Part shown: positions 1 to 6,735 of the stretch, in pieces
Position numbering within the stretch: the stretch's first letter is position 1
Layout: each line of letters begins with the position of its first letter
Assembly (NCBI GenBank): GCA_026648125.1
Contig: JAPKGD010000010.1
Location: 1 to 13,099 of the forward strand
Direction of reading: 5' to 3'
Source of the DNA: Bdellovibrionales bacterium
Lineage (GTDB): Bacteria > Bdellovibrionota > Bdellovibrionia > Bdellovibrionales > UBA1609
Length of the DNA: 13,099 nt
Notes under the pieces: generated by a model
The model's database searches: none
The model's input: the letters and a program-made list of their open reading frames with translations, nothing else
What the model was told of the DNA's origin: nothing
Program-made: the position numbers and the translations under genes

Positions 1-84
1 GTCTCTTTGCTTGTGATAATTGAATGACATACCAATCCCATTGTTTCTCGTCATATATATATCGAGAACTTGGGCGCGTTTATT

Positions 85-118
85 GAGTCGAGAAAGCCCG
101 AATATTCGGGCTCGACTC
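85..118. repeat. Palindrome / stem-loop in the uvrC leader
   Basis: AGCCCGAATATTCGGGCT (95-112) is a perfect 18-bp palindrome. Outer arms GAGTCG (85-90) and CGACTC (113-118) extend it, separated from the core on the left by AGAA. The structure ends 11 bases before the AGGA ribosome-binding site of uvrC. No U-tract follows, so it is not a simple terminator. It could be an operator for a dimeric regulator or a hairpin in the uvrC 5' leader. An AT-rich CATATATATAT stretch (52-62) just upstream could supply a -10 element, but I see no convincing -35. Confidence 0.6.
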
Positions 119-142
119 GACGGGAGTCTAGGACGATTTAAG

Positions 143-2101
143 ATGAGTGAAGACAGCCAAGATTCCACCCCAGATAAGGGCCAGACCCGGGTCGACGCAT
201 TAAAGACCCTGATTTCAGAATTCCCACAGACTCCAGGTGTTTACCTGATGAAGAGTTCTAAAGGGAAAATCATATACGTGGGTAAGGCTAAGAATCTGAG
301 GGCTCGCGTGAGATCGTATTTTCATGAGAATAACGATCACTCGGTAAAAACACGATTTTTGGTTTCACATATTGAGACGATTGAATACATTTTGACCACG
401 ACGGAAGTCGAGGCGTTCTTGCTTGAGGCCTCACTCATTAAAAAGCATCGGCCTCGGTACAACATCCGCCTCAAAGATGACAAGTCTTACCCTTACATTC
501 GCTGCCAATTTCAGGACGCTTATCCGCGTTTCTATTTGTGGCGCAAAGTGAGTAACGATGGCGCCCTTTATTTTGGTCCATACACAAGCGGTTTAGCTGT
601 GAGAGAGACCATCCGCTTTCTCAATCGCACCTTTAAAATTAGAGATTGCTCAGATGCATTTATGAAAACCCGAAAGCGGCCATGTATGACATACCAAATT
701 GGTCGCTGTACGGCACCCTGTGTAGATTTGGTTTCGAGCGAAGAGTACGCGGTCGATGTCAAGGCGGCCCTTGAGTTTTTGCAGGGGCATGATGACAAAG
801 TTGTAAGGGACCTTGAAAAGCGAATGAAAAAAGCTGCGAAGGATGAGCGATTCGAAGCGGCGGCTAAATATCGAGATAGCTTAAGCTCGGTACAGGCAAT
901 TTGGGAGAAACAGGCCGTCATTAATACAAGACGCCATGTCGATCAGGACGTGGTCGCCTACGTGGCCGGAGAAGAGGGAACCTTAATTGAAATTTTGAGT
1001 ATTCGAAACGGCCGGTTAATTGGGCGCCAATCCCACTTTCTCTCTCGACTCAACGGCGATGCGCCCGGCGAAGATCCAAGAGAGTGGCTGACCTCATTTT
1101 TGAACCAGTACTATTTGGACAATTTTATTCCCAATGAAATTATTCTTCCCGTTGATTTGGGTGGAGATATCACCAAACTCTTTAGGGCTGTGCTTAAAGA
1201 AAGAGGTAAAGAGTCCCAATTGATCCCAGCACTCGGTGAAGAGGGCAAGCGGCTCATGGATATGGCTTACACCAATGCGAAGAGTCGGTTTAAAGATTAT
1301 ATTTCTGAAAAGCAAACTCGAGAAAAGGGACTTGAGGAGATTCAAAAGAAATTTAATCTCCCTCATTTGCCCAGGCGAATTGAATGTTTTGATATTTCCA
1401 ATTTTCAAGGCGCGCAGAATGTTGCATCGCAGGTGGTTTTTGAGGACGGGACGCCCAAAAAAGAGGATTACAGACTCTATAAAATCAAATCTTTCTCCGG
1501 AAGTGATGATTTCGCCGCAATGAAGGAAGTGCTCAGTCGCCGCTTTAAACATATTGAGTATGATGATCCCCAGTTGGTGGTGGTAGATGGTGGCAAGGGC
1601 CAACTTAAAATGGCACTCGCGGCTCTCGCCGATTTAGGACGCACGAATATTCCCGTCGTGGGTCTTGCTAAAGCACGATCCAAGGGGAGTTTCTCGGACA
1701 CTGAAATCTCCAGCACCGAAGAGCGCTTTTTTGTTCCAGGTCGGCAAAATCCAGTAACCTTTCAGACGAACTCGGCGGCCTTTCAGATCCTTGTAGGAAT
1801 TCGAGACGAAGCCCATCGCTTTGCCATAACATATCACCGAAAGCTTCGCGGGCAGGCGACGATGGATTCTTCACTTGATCTGATTTCGGGATTGGGAGCG
1901 AAGAGGAAGCAGACACTGCTGAAAAAATTCAATTCTATAGCGGATATTGCAAAAGCCACGGTTGAGGAGCTGGCGGCACTTCCGACCTTTAATAGAACCT
2001 TGGCGGAAAGAATTCGACTTCATTTTGAACAGATGTCTCAAGCTGAAGTCCCATCAAATCCGCCAGAATCACCATCTACTGAAGGCGATGAGACTGCTTG
2101 A
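143..2101 (+). CDS. uvrC: UvrABC system protein C (excinuclease subunit)
   Basis: UvrC makes the 3' and 5' incisions around a bulky DNA lesion after UvrA and UvrB load. The 652-aa product has the full family layout. The N-terminal GIY-YIG nuclease is at about 31-60 (PGVYLMK, then YVGKAKNLRARV). Four cysteines, C169, C181, C189 and C193, have the 12-8-4 spacing of the Fe-S cluster known from E. coli UvrC. A UVR domain that contacts UvrB is near 220-255. The RNase H-like nuclease domain carries D417 (CFDISN) and D482 (VVDGGKG). A helix-hairpin-helix region closes the protein from about 595. The ATG at 143 was chosen because AGGA (130-133) lies 9 bases upstream and the protein then starts at the usual distance before the GIY domain. 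The frame stays open back to a TTG at 20, but that 41-residue extension crosses the upstream palindrome and has no family support. I see no obvious LexA-type box. Confidence 0.96.
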   Translation: MSEDSQDSTPDKGQTRVDALKTLISEFPQTPGVYLMKSSKGKIIYVGKAKNLRARVRSYFHENNDHSVKTRFLVSHIETIEYILTTTEVEAFLLEASLIKKHRPRYNIRLKDDKSYPYIRCQFQDAYPRFYLWRKVSNDGALYFGPYTSGLAVRETIRFLNRTFKIRDCSDAFMKTRKRPCMTYQIGRCTAPCVDLVSSEEYAVDVKAALEFLQGHDDKVVRDLEKRMKKAAKDERFEAAAKYRDSLSSVQAIWEKQAVINTRRHVDQDVVAYVAGEEGTLIEILSIRNGRLIGRQSHFLSRLNGDAPGEDPREWLTSFLNQYYLDNFIPNEIILPVDLGGDITKLFRAVLKERGKESQLIPALGEEGKRLMDMAYTNAKSRFKDYISEKQTREKGLEEIQKKFNLPHLPRRIECFDISNFQGAQNVASQVVFEDGTPKKEDYRLYKIKSFSGSDDFAAMKEVLSRRFKHIEYDDPQLVVVDGGKGQLKMALAALADLGRTNIPVVGLAKARSKGSFSDTEISSTEERFFVPGRQNPVTFQTNSAAFQILVGIRDEAHRFAITYHRKLRGQATMDSSLDLISGLGAKRKQTLLKKFNSIADIAKATVEELAALPTFNRTLAERIRLHFEQMSQAEVPSNPPESPSTEGDETA

Positions 2102-2348
2102 TCGTACGAATTTGGCAATGGAGACAATTGGCCTCTTCGTCCACTTCATGAGTAATAAAATCGGTTTGGTGAATAAAATGAAGTTTTTGGCCGCAGAGGT
2201 AGCAAATCGTATGAGATTCAATTTCTTGCTCGCGCCACTCATCCCGGGTGACGGTCTTAAGAGCGGCTTTCACGGTTGTTGAAAGATCTAAAGGTCCCTG
2301 GTCTTGGGGGAATTCTTCTCTTATGTCGATGACTTTCTTGTCGTCCAT
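2076..2348 (-). CDS. Small zinc-ribbon-like protein, unknown function
   Basis: This is a 90-aa acidic protein. Two CxxC pairs, C49-C52 (CYLC) and C75-C78 (CLHC), are separated by 22 residues. The intervening stretch holds H57, H60 and H67, so a structural zinc site is likely. The N-terminal 45 residues are polar and charged and match no family I recognise. The spacing resembles, but does not equal, that of the DksA/TraR zinc finger, and the DksA coiled-coil is absent. The ATG at 2348 was chosen over an in-frame ATG at 2390 because AGGAGG (plus-strand CCTCCT 2353-2358) lies 4 bases upstream of it. The 3' end overlaps the uvrC 3' end by 26 bp in the opposite direction, so both genes encode their C-termini in the same DNA. 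It is divergent from the operon that starts at 2528. Role unknown; a nucleic-acid or protein contact is only a guess. Confidence 0.75.
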   Translation of the reverse strand: MDDKKVIDIREEFPQDQGPLDLSTTVKAALKTVTRDEWREQEIESHTICYLCGQKLHFIHQTDFITHEVDEEANCLHCQIRTIKQSHRLQ

Positions 2349-2491
2349 GTGGCCTCCTGCCGCAACGTTCACAGGGTTTATCGGTGCCACTTTGGTTGAC
2401 TTGAGAGAAATTCCGCTCGCGATGTCAGTTTTAGTCTCTTGACCGAGGCAAATTTTGCCTAATTGAAACGGCTTGTCATTCGCTTCTGAAG

Positions 2492-2515
2492 TGACCTTGA
2501 GGTCATTCTTATCTA
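2492..2515 (+). promoter_or_regulatory. Candidate operator and -10 for the nfeD operon
   Basis: TGACCT (2492-2497) and AGGTCA (2500-2505) form a perfect inverted repeat with a 2-base spacer. It lies just upstream of a -10-like TATCTA (2510-2515). The first gene starts at 2528 and has no Shine-Dalgarno, so the transcript may be nearly leaderless. A second imperfect dyad with arms AGGCAAA and TTTGCCT lies near 2446-2460. No good -35 is visible at 17 bases, which would fit an activated or weak promoter. This is a structural observation; the binding protein is unknown. Confidence 0.3.
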
Positions 2516-2527
2516 AATTGATTTTCT

Positions 2528-2968
2528 ATGAGTTTAAGCGGAATAGAGTCCCCACTTTACCAATATCTCCATGAGGTCTTAGGGCTTCGTTGGAGCCCGA
2601 CCGGAGTCGAGATGCCTGGGCCAGCCAAACTTGGTCCTTGCGTCATTTTTTGTTCGCATAAACCTGGAGCCATGGAGGCGAAGCTCATCGAGCGTATGAT
2701 GGCGGCTATTGGAATTACTGACTATTCAGTTTCTCAACAGTTGGCCGGCGGACAAGGTGTGGGACTCATATTAGACGATGAACTTTCTGAGCAGGCGGGT
2801 CTAAGATTGTTGGGAGAAACAGTCCGCTTTGAGGGACGCAGGCTATTGCGATCGCATAAGGTGTCCGACCTTCTAGAAGGCAATGAGGCGGAGGTTCAGA
2901 CTCGAAAGCGTCAAGCTTGGGCCCACCTTCAAGCGCTAAAGCGCTTTTTAGTGGAGGAGGGCGAATGA
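2528..2968 (+). CDS. Unknown protein, possible degenerate UDG-fold
   Basis: This 146-aa soluble protein is the first gene of the nfeD-slipin operon. I do not recognise a named family. Two stretches recall family-4/5 uracil-DNA glycosylases. Residues 38-63 (CVIFCSHKPGAMEAKLIERM and on) sit where those enzymes have their GE-PG loop and the following helix. Residues 105-135 (RLLRSHKVSDLL, then RKRQAWAHLQ) resemble the HP-S-LL and KR-AW-DL region. The catalytic and Fe-S residues are absent. A non-enzymatic UDG-like fold is also known in the polymerase III psi subunit (HolD), so a binding role is possible. This similarity is by eye and weak. The stop codon overlaps the nfeD start (ATGA at 2965-2968), which indicates translational coupling. 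No SD precedes the ATG at 2528. Confidence 0.7.
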   Translation: MSLSGIESPLYQYLHEVLGLRWSPTGVEMPGPAKLGPCVIFCSHKPGAMEAKLIERMMAAIGITDYSVSQQLAGGQGVGLILDDELSEQAGLRLLGETVRFEGRRLLRSHKVSDLLEGNEAEVQTRKRQAWAHLQALKRFLVEEGE

Positions 2969-4263
2969 GGTTTCTCTTTATATTAGCCTTTGCCATTGGC
3001 GGAGCTTTGTCGTGGGCAGATGACCCGCCAAACGGTGTTGCTAGCGCACCATGCACTTTGGAGTTTTCGCTCACCGGCACAATTGGTCCTGCGAGTTTGG
3101 ATTTGCTCGAGCGAGCCTTGAGGCAAGCCAAAGAAGAAACTTGCGCCTCCGTTCTAATGACCATCAACACTCCTGGTGGGAGTCTCCAGACCACGAGGCT
3201 CATCGTCGAGGCCATTTTAAATTCCAGCGTTCCATTTTTGTGTGTCGTCGCGCCAAGTGGAGGTCATGCGGGGAGCGCGGGGGCCATCATTTTGCAGGCA
3301 TGCCATGTAAATGGCGCTGTTAAGGGGACGAATATTGGGGCTGCGACGCCGATCCTTGCGACAGGAACCGAAATGCCAGAAGACCTTCGAAAGAAACTTC
3401 TCAACGACACCAGAAGTTGGATGGAAAGCATAACCCGCCTGCGCGGGCGAAGTGAAAAATTTGGTGCAGATATTGTTGTAGAGGCGAAAGCTGTCAGTGC
3501 AGAGGAAGCTAAAAAGCTTGGCGCGGTTGATGTGGTGGTTGAAAAGCTCGAAGAATTTCTTGAGTTTGCAAAAGGCCGCGAAGTGAAAATGGCAAATTCT
3601 GAGAGCGAAAATGTCGTAGTGGGTGAACGGAAAGTCTTTCACCATGACTGGCGGTTTTCATTGCTTGAGCTCTTAACTGATCCAGAAACGGCTTATTTAA
3701 TGCTCATGGGCTCGTTGGCGCTCATTTATTTTGAGGTCACTCACCCCGGTACTTTAGTTCCGGGAACCTTGGGCGGTATTGGTCTCATTATTTCAATGAT
3801 TGCGCTTCATAAGCTCAACGTGGAGTGGGGCGGTTTTGCGCTTCTTCTTTTAGCCGTAGGACTTCTTATCGCCGAGGCGTTTGTGCCCAGTTTTGGAATA
3901 TTGGGTGTAGGCGGAATTGCCTCCTTTATCATAGGCAGTCTGTTTTTATTTGATCCCGCTCAAACAGGAGGGTACCGCTTGCCATTGAGTTTAGTCTTAC
4001 CCACAGCTTTCTTGATTGGTGCTGTGATGCTGGGCGTGGGATTTCTAATTATGCGATCTTTGCGTGTACGAAAGCGGGGCGGATTTGACGACATGGTGGG
4101 AGAAGTTGGGGTTGTGGTCACGCTCATAGACAAAAATTCGGGTCAGGTAGAAGTGGCCGGGGAGACCTGGCGAGCAGAGGCAACAAAGCCTCTTGAAGTT
4201 GGCATGAAAGTCAAAGTGGTTGGTCATAAAGGTCTTACTTTAAAAGTAGATCAGGAGGTCTAA
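2965..4263 (+). CDS. nfeD: Long-form NfeD, ClpP-class membrane serine protease
   Basis: The 432-aa product has a signal peptide or first membrane segment (about 2-18). A ClpP/SppA-like serine protease domain follows (about 31-205), then a membrane block of four to five segments (about 243-366), and an OB-fold NfeD C-terminus (about 373-432). Protease features include NTPGG (68-72), the nucleophile S104 in HAGSAGA, and K143/K144 as candidate general base ahead of TRLRGR, which matches the Ser-Lys dyad of archaeal 1510-N type proteases. In that family the partner is the stomatin/slipin encoded next door, whose C-terminal hydrophobic region the protease cleaves. The ATG at 2965 is preferred over an in-frame ATG at 2917 because GGAGGAGG (2953-2960) lies 4 bases ahead and the signal sequence starts there. 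It overlaps the preceding gene by 4 bases, and 3 bases separate it from the slipin gene. Confidence 0.93.
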   Translation: MRFLFILAFAIGGALSWADDPPNGVASAPCTLEFSLTGTIGPASLDLLERALRQAKEETCASVLMTINTPGGSLQTTRLIVEAILNSSVPFLCVVAPSGGHAGSAGAIILQACHVNGAVKGTNIGAATPILATGTEMPEDLRKKLLNDTRSWMESITRLRGRSEKFGADIVVEAKAVSAEEAKKLGAVDVVVEKLEEFLEFAKGREVKMANSESENVVVGERKVFHHDWRFSLLELLTDPETAYLMLMGSLALIYFEVTHPGTLVPGTLGGIGLIISMIALHKLNVEWGGFALLLLAVGLLIAEAFVPSFGILGVGGIASFIIGSLFLFDPAQTGGYRLPLSLVLPTAFLIGAVMLGVGFLIMRSLRVRKRGGFDDMVGEVGVVVTLIDKNSGQVEVAGETWRAEATKPLEVGMKVKVVGHKGLTLKVDQEV

Positions 4264-4266
4264 GTT

Positions 4267-5031
4267 ATGTTGGATTTATTGTTTGGTCCTATGCTGGTTT
4301 ACGTCTTAATCGGAATCATATTACTTTTCTCTGCGCTCAAGATTTTGCCGGAATGGGAGCGAGGGGTTGTACTAAGGCTCGGACGGAGTATTGGAATTAA
4401 GGGTCCTGGACCCATATTGATCATCCCAGGGGTTGATCGGTTGGTGAGAGTCGACACCCGTACAATTACGATGGATGTTCAGCCTCAGGACGTACTCACA
4501 TTGGACAATGTGAGCTTGAAAGTAAATGCGGTTATTTATTTTCGCGTGGTAGACCCCGAAAGAGCGATTACAAAGGTCGAAGACTTTTATTCAGCCACAT
4601 CTCAACTGGCACAAACTACACTTCGCTCTGCTCTCGGTCAGTATCAGATTGATGATCTGCTTGCGAATCGCGATAAGATCAATCACACGCTTCAGACAAT
4701 CTTAGATAAAGCCACAGAGGCCTGGGGAATTAAGATTTCACAGGTTGAGATTAAGCAGATTGATTTCCCCAAAGAAATGCAAAGAGCGATGGCAAGGCAG
4801 GCTGAAGCCGAGCGAGAGCGTCGAGCCAAAGTCATCAGCGCAGAGGGTGAATTGCAACGAGCTGAAAAGTTAAAGGAAGCATCTAACATTTTGGCGACTT
4901 CTCCGAGTGCTCTTCAGTTGGCCTACCTTCAGGCCTTGAATGAAATTGCTGGAGAAGGAACGCACACCATTATTTTTCCGCTTCCGATTGAGCTCACAAA
5001 ACCCTTTTTGCAGATGGTAGATGAGAAGTAA
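4267..5031 (+). CDS. Slipin / stomatin-like SPFH membrane protein
   Basis: The 254-aa product has the standard slipin architecture. One N-terminal hydrophobic hairpin segment (about 8-24) anchors it in the membrane. An SPFH/PHB domain follows (about 28-175; WERGVVLRLGR, then GPGPILIIPGVDR). A charged coiled-coil rich in A, E and R spans about 176-206, and the short hydrophobic C-terminal motif TIIFPLPIEL matches the family's known NfeD-protease target region. Such proteins form large ring-like oligomers in the inner membrane and are linked to membrane-domain organisation and stress tolerance. AGGAGG (4253-4258) lies inside the end of nfeD, 8 bases upstream of the ATG. The adjacent nfeD gene supports the usual slipin-NfeD pair. 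The 3' end overlaps the next gene by 11 bases. Confidence 0.95.
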   Translation: MLDLLFGPMLVYVLIGIILLFSALKILPEWERGVVLRLGRSIGIKGPGPILIIPGVDRLVRVDTRTITMDVQPQDVLTLDNVSLKVNAVIYFRVVDPERAITKVEDFYSATSQLAQTTLRSALGQYQIDDLLANRDKINHTLQTILDKATEAWGIKISQVEIKQIDFPKEMQRAMARQAEAERERRAKVISAEGELQRAEKLKEASNILATSPSALQLAYLQALNEIAGEGTHTIIFPLPIELTKPFLQMVDEK

Positions 5032-6253
5032 GTTCATGTTGAGGTTGGGGCGGATATTGGGATTTCTGGGAGCGCTATTTATAGCGCTCGCCCCTTTTTC
5101 CACGGAGGCTGTTGAGGTTCGAGTTCGCCTTAAAAAGGGATTAACTCAACTTGAACTTTCTGGCCTTGGATTGACAATTGGTTCGTCGCCTGCGGCCATC
5201 AAACCTGTGGGCCTCCCACGCATGAGTGAAGTTCGCGTTCAATTGGCGAACAGTTCCAAACGGTGGAATGTATGGCGAGTAAAATCGAAAACGGGGCAGT
5301 TGACTGAGACTCATATGGGTGATCGCCTTTTTATAGAAGGGGAGACACTTCGAATCGGGCTCGATCCCGTACCCCACACGCTTGAAGTTGTGGTGACTCC
5401 CAGTCGCCGCTTTGACGTGATCGCAAGAATGGACCTGGATAAATATTTAACTGGAGTTCTTCCTTCAGAGATGCCGGCTTCGTGGCCGCTTGAGGCTCTG
5501 AAGGCGCAGGCCATCGCCTCTCGTTCTTATGCGCTGGCGATTGCTCGAGAGAGGCAAGCTGAAGAATTTGACCTCGAGGCAACTGTCTTCGATCAAGTGT
5601 TTGATCTTCGTAATCACATTGATGTGGATATGTCGATTCAAAATAAGATTGCCAGAGTGGTGCGTGAGACCTCGGGCCAAGTTCTTCTTGATGATCGGGG
5701 CTTTCCGGTGAAGGCGCACTATCACGCGGACTGTGGGGGCCAGACTGAGTTGGCTCGAAACGTTTGGGGGACGAGGGGCAAAGAAATGGGCACAACCAAG
5801 GACGCCCTATGTCCTTTAAGCCCATTGGCAAATTGGCAGTATAGGATCTCGAGAGTGGCGTTAAGAGACCTCTTTGCTTCTTATTACGGACTGGGAGATG
5901 GGGTTACTTTGGAGGCGCTGGCAACGCGAGGGCGGTCTCCCAGCGGCCGGATCGTTGATGTGGATGTGGTCATGTCTGATCGAGAGCCTCGGCGAGTGAC
6001 CTCCCACCAGTTTCGGCAAATTCTGGGTTTTTCTCATTTGAAGAGCACAAATTTTCGCATGGTTTGGCAGGGAGATATGCTGGTTCTTGAAGGGCGTGGG
6101 CATGGACATGGGGTAGGAATGTGCCAATACGGAGCCCGACAGCTGGCGAAAAGAGGATTGCCTTATAATGAGATTTTAAAAACTTATTATTCGAATGCGA
6201 TTTTGGGGCAATCAGACGGCCTCAGGCCTTCGGGGGCAAAGAAGATACTCTAG
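5021..6253 (+). CDS. SpoIID/LytB-domain lytic transglycosylase, exported
   Basis: The 410-aa product begins with a signal peptide (about 7-30, hydrophobic core ILGFLGALFIALA), so it should act on peptidoglycan in the periplasm. The SpoIID domain covers about 128-395. It includes KYLTGVLPSEMP with the catalytic-type glutamate E150, EALKAQAIASRSYALA (158-173), HADCGGQT with C238, a second cysteine C264, and the C-terminal hallmark HGHGVGMCQYGA (361-372). In Bacillus and Clostridium, SpoIID cleaves glycan strands whose stem peptides an amidase has removed; Gram-negative homologues are linked to cell-wall remodelling. The first ATG at 5021 overlaps the slipin gene by 11 bases. An in-frame ATG at 5036 would give a signal peptide closer to typical length, and neither start has a strong SD. 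It is the last gene of the operon, and no plus-strand terminator is obvious after it. Confidence 0.9.
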   Translation: MRSKFMLRLGRILGFLGALFIALAPFSTEAVEVRVRLKKGLTQLELSGLGLTIGSSPAAIKPVGLPRMSEVRVQLANSSKRWNVWRVKSKTGQLTETHMGDRLFIEGETLRIGLDPVPHTLEVVVTPSRRFDVIARMDLDKYLTGVLPSEMPASWPLEALKAQAIASRSYALAIARERQAEEFDLEATVFDQVFDLRNHIDVDMSIQNKIARVVRETSGQVLLDDRGFPVKAHYHADCGGQTELARNVWGTRGKEMGTTKDALCPLSPLANWQYRISRVALRDLFASYYGLGDGVTLEALATRGRSPSGRIVDVDVVMSDREPRRVTSHQFRQILGFSHLKSTNFRMVWQGDMLVLEGRGHGHGVGMCQYGARQLAKRGLPYNEILKTYYSNAILGQSDGLRPSGAKKIL

Positions 6254-6261
6254 CCCGGTCT

Positions 6262-6351
6262 TTAAACAATCGTCGCGAGAACTCGGACCGCAAACAGGGC
6301 TACTGCTGCAACCACAAGTACTCTTTGAAATGAAAGATGTCTGCGAATCAT
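6262..6351 (-). CDS. Candidate 29-aa hydrophobic small protein
   Basis: ATG at 6351 is preceded by a perfect AGGAGG (plus-strand CCTCCT 6358-6363) with 6-base spacing. The reading frame gives 29 residues ending in TAA. The N-terminus is basic (R3, R4, H5, R10), and residues 11-29 are almost entirely hydrophobic (VLVVAAVALFAV, R23, VLATIV), like a single-span membrane peptide with positive-inside topology. Its 3' end runs convergently toward the SpoIID gene, whose stop is 9 bases away. I know of no homologue. The strong SD and the membrane-like composition argue for real translation; the short length argues for caution. Confidence 0.45.
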   Translation of the reverse strand: MIRRHLSFQRVLVVAAVALFAVRVLATIV

Positions 6352-6407
6352 TTTGAACCTCCTAAAAGTGTCATCGGCAGATTTTGAAAAATCAAAAGTG
6401 AAAATCG

Positions 6408-6450
6408 AAAAAAAAGCTCAAAAAAATAGTACCTGTGGCGGTTTTTGAGC
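6408..6450 (-). terminator. Minus-strand hairpin with U8 tract
   Basis: Read on the minus strand, arms GCTCAAAAA and TTTTTGAGC (plus 6442-6450 and 6416-6424) enclose a 17-base loop and are followed by eight T residues (plus 6408-6415). The stem is A/T-rich, so termination would be moderate. It lies upstream of the 29-codon minus-strand ORF. It could therefore end a short minus-strand transcript begun between here and the next terminator (6546-6570), or act as an attenuator for the small ORF. Confidence 0.4.
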
Positions 6451-6545
6451 CCATTGGATTTTACAATTGCTCTTGTGTTGGAAGTTTGAACAGTCTGTAG
6501 CTCACCCCACGCAATCTGCTAAGCGTAGAGAATCATTGGAGTTCG

Positions 6546-6570
6546 AAAAAAAGTGCCGTAAGTCGGCACT
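6546..6570 (-). terminator. Rho-independent terminator, minus strand
   Basis: Read on the minus strand, AGTGCCG, loop ACTTA and CGGCACT form a perfect 7-bp stem (plus arms 6552-6558 and 6564-6570) that runs directly into seven T residues. This is a classic intrinsic terminator pointing away from the lipoprotein operon. No annotated minus-strand gene lies upstream of it, so the transcript it would stop is unidentified. Confidence 0.6.
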
Positions 6571-6693
6571 CACCTTCAAGTTTGACACCTCAGTGGTCGT
6601 CTCAAATCGATACAATCTCTAGCTTTAGCTAATAAAATCAATGGCTTGTACTGTGCCAAGTGGTGGGCATAGGCCTCGCATTTATGATCAAGC

Positions 6694-6727
6694 ATGAGAG
6701 GATCAGCCGCGATTGGCTGATGAGAGG
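6694..6727 (+). promoter_or_regulatory. Leader hairpin flanked by duplicated SD-like octamer
   Basis: ATCAGCC (6702-6708) and GGCTGAT (6715-6721) form a perfect 7-bp stem with loop GCGATT. The octamer ATGAGAGG occurs just before it (6694-6701) and again overlapping its end (6720-6727). The second copy supplies the GAGG SD of the lipoprotein gene at 6736, with an 8-base spacing. The layout could control access to the SD, or be the trace of a small duplication. Confidence 0.4.
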
Positions 6728-6735
6728 GTCGAGTT

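Larger units (their letters stand above)
6254..6735. other. 482-bp intergenic region with minus-strand signals
   Basis: This stretch between the SpoIID gene and the lipoprotein operon has no large ORF. It holds a 29-codon minus-strand ORF with a perfect SD (6262-6351), two minus-strand hairpins each followed by a U-tract (6408-6450 and 6546-6570), and a hairpin leader (6694-6727) for the next gene. For plus-strand transcription toward 6736, TTGACA (6582-6587) is a perfect -35, but the best -10, TACAAT (6611-6616), is 23 bases away, so the promoter assignment is open. A 39-codon minus-strand ORF (6576-6695) ends just before one terminator but has no SD. Confidence 0.6.

Noticed and set aside
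20..142. Upstream extension of uvrC from a TTG at 20
   Set aside because: The extra 41 residues cross the palindrome, have no SD at the TTG and do not look like UvrC; the ATG at 143 has a proper SD.
1..142. LexA-regulated SOS box upstream of uvrC
   Set aside because: No match to the CTG-N10-CAG or GAAC/GTTC-type boxes was found; the palindrome present is of a different type.
1094..1603. 169-aa antisense open frame within uvrC
   Set aside because: It lies wholly inside a gene with clear catalytic motifs, has no SD or recognisable domain, and is explained by codon composition.
5331..5831. 166-aa antisense open frame within the SpoIID gene
   Set aside because: Low-complexity, proline- and serine-rich composition typical of a reverse-frame shadow; the plus-strand gene carries conserved motifs.
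6576..6695. 39-codon minus-strand ORF ending 6 bases before the 6546-6570 terminator
   Set aside because: No Shine-Dalgarno and no recognisable features. Its position before a terminator is suggestive, but it is kept as a possible RNA region rather than a gene.
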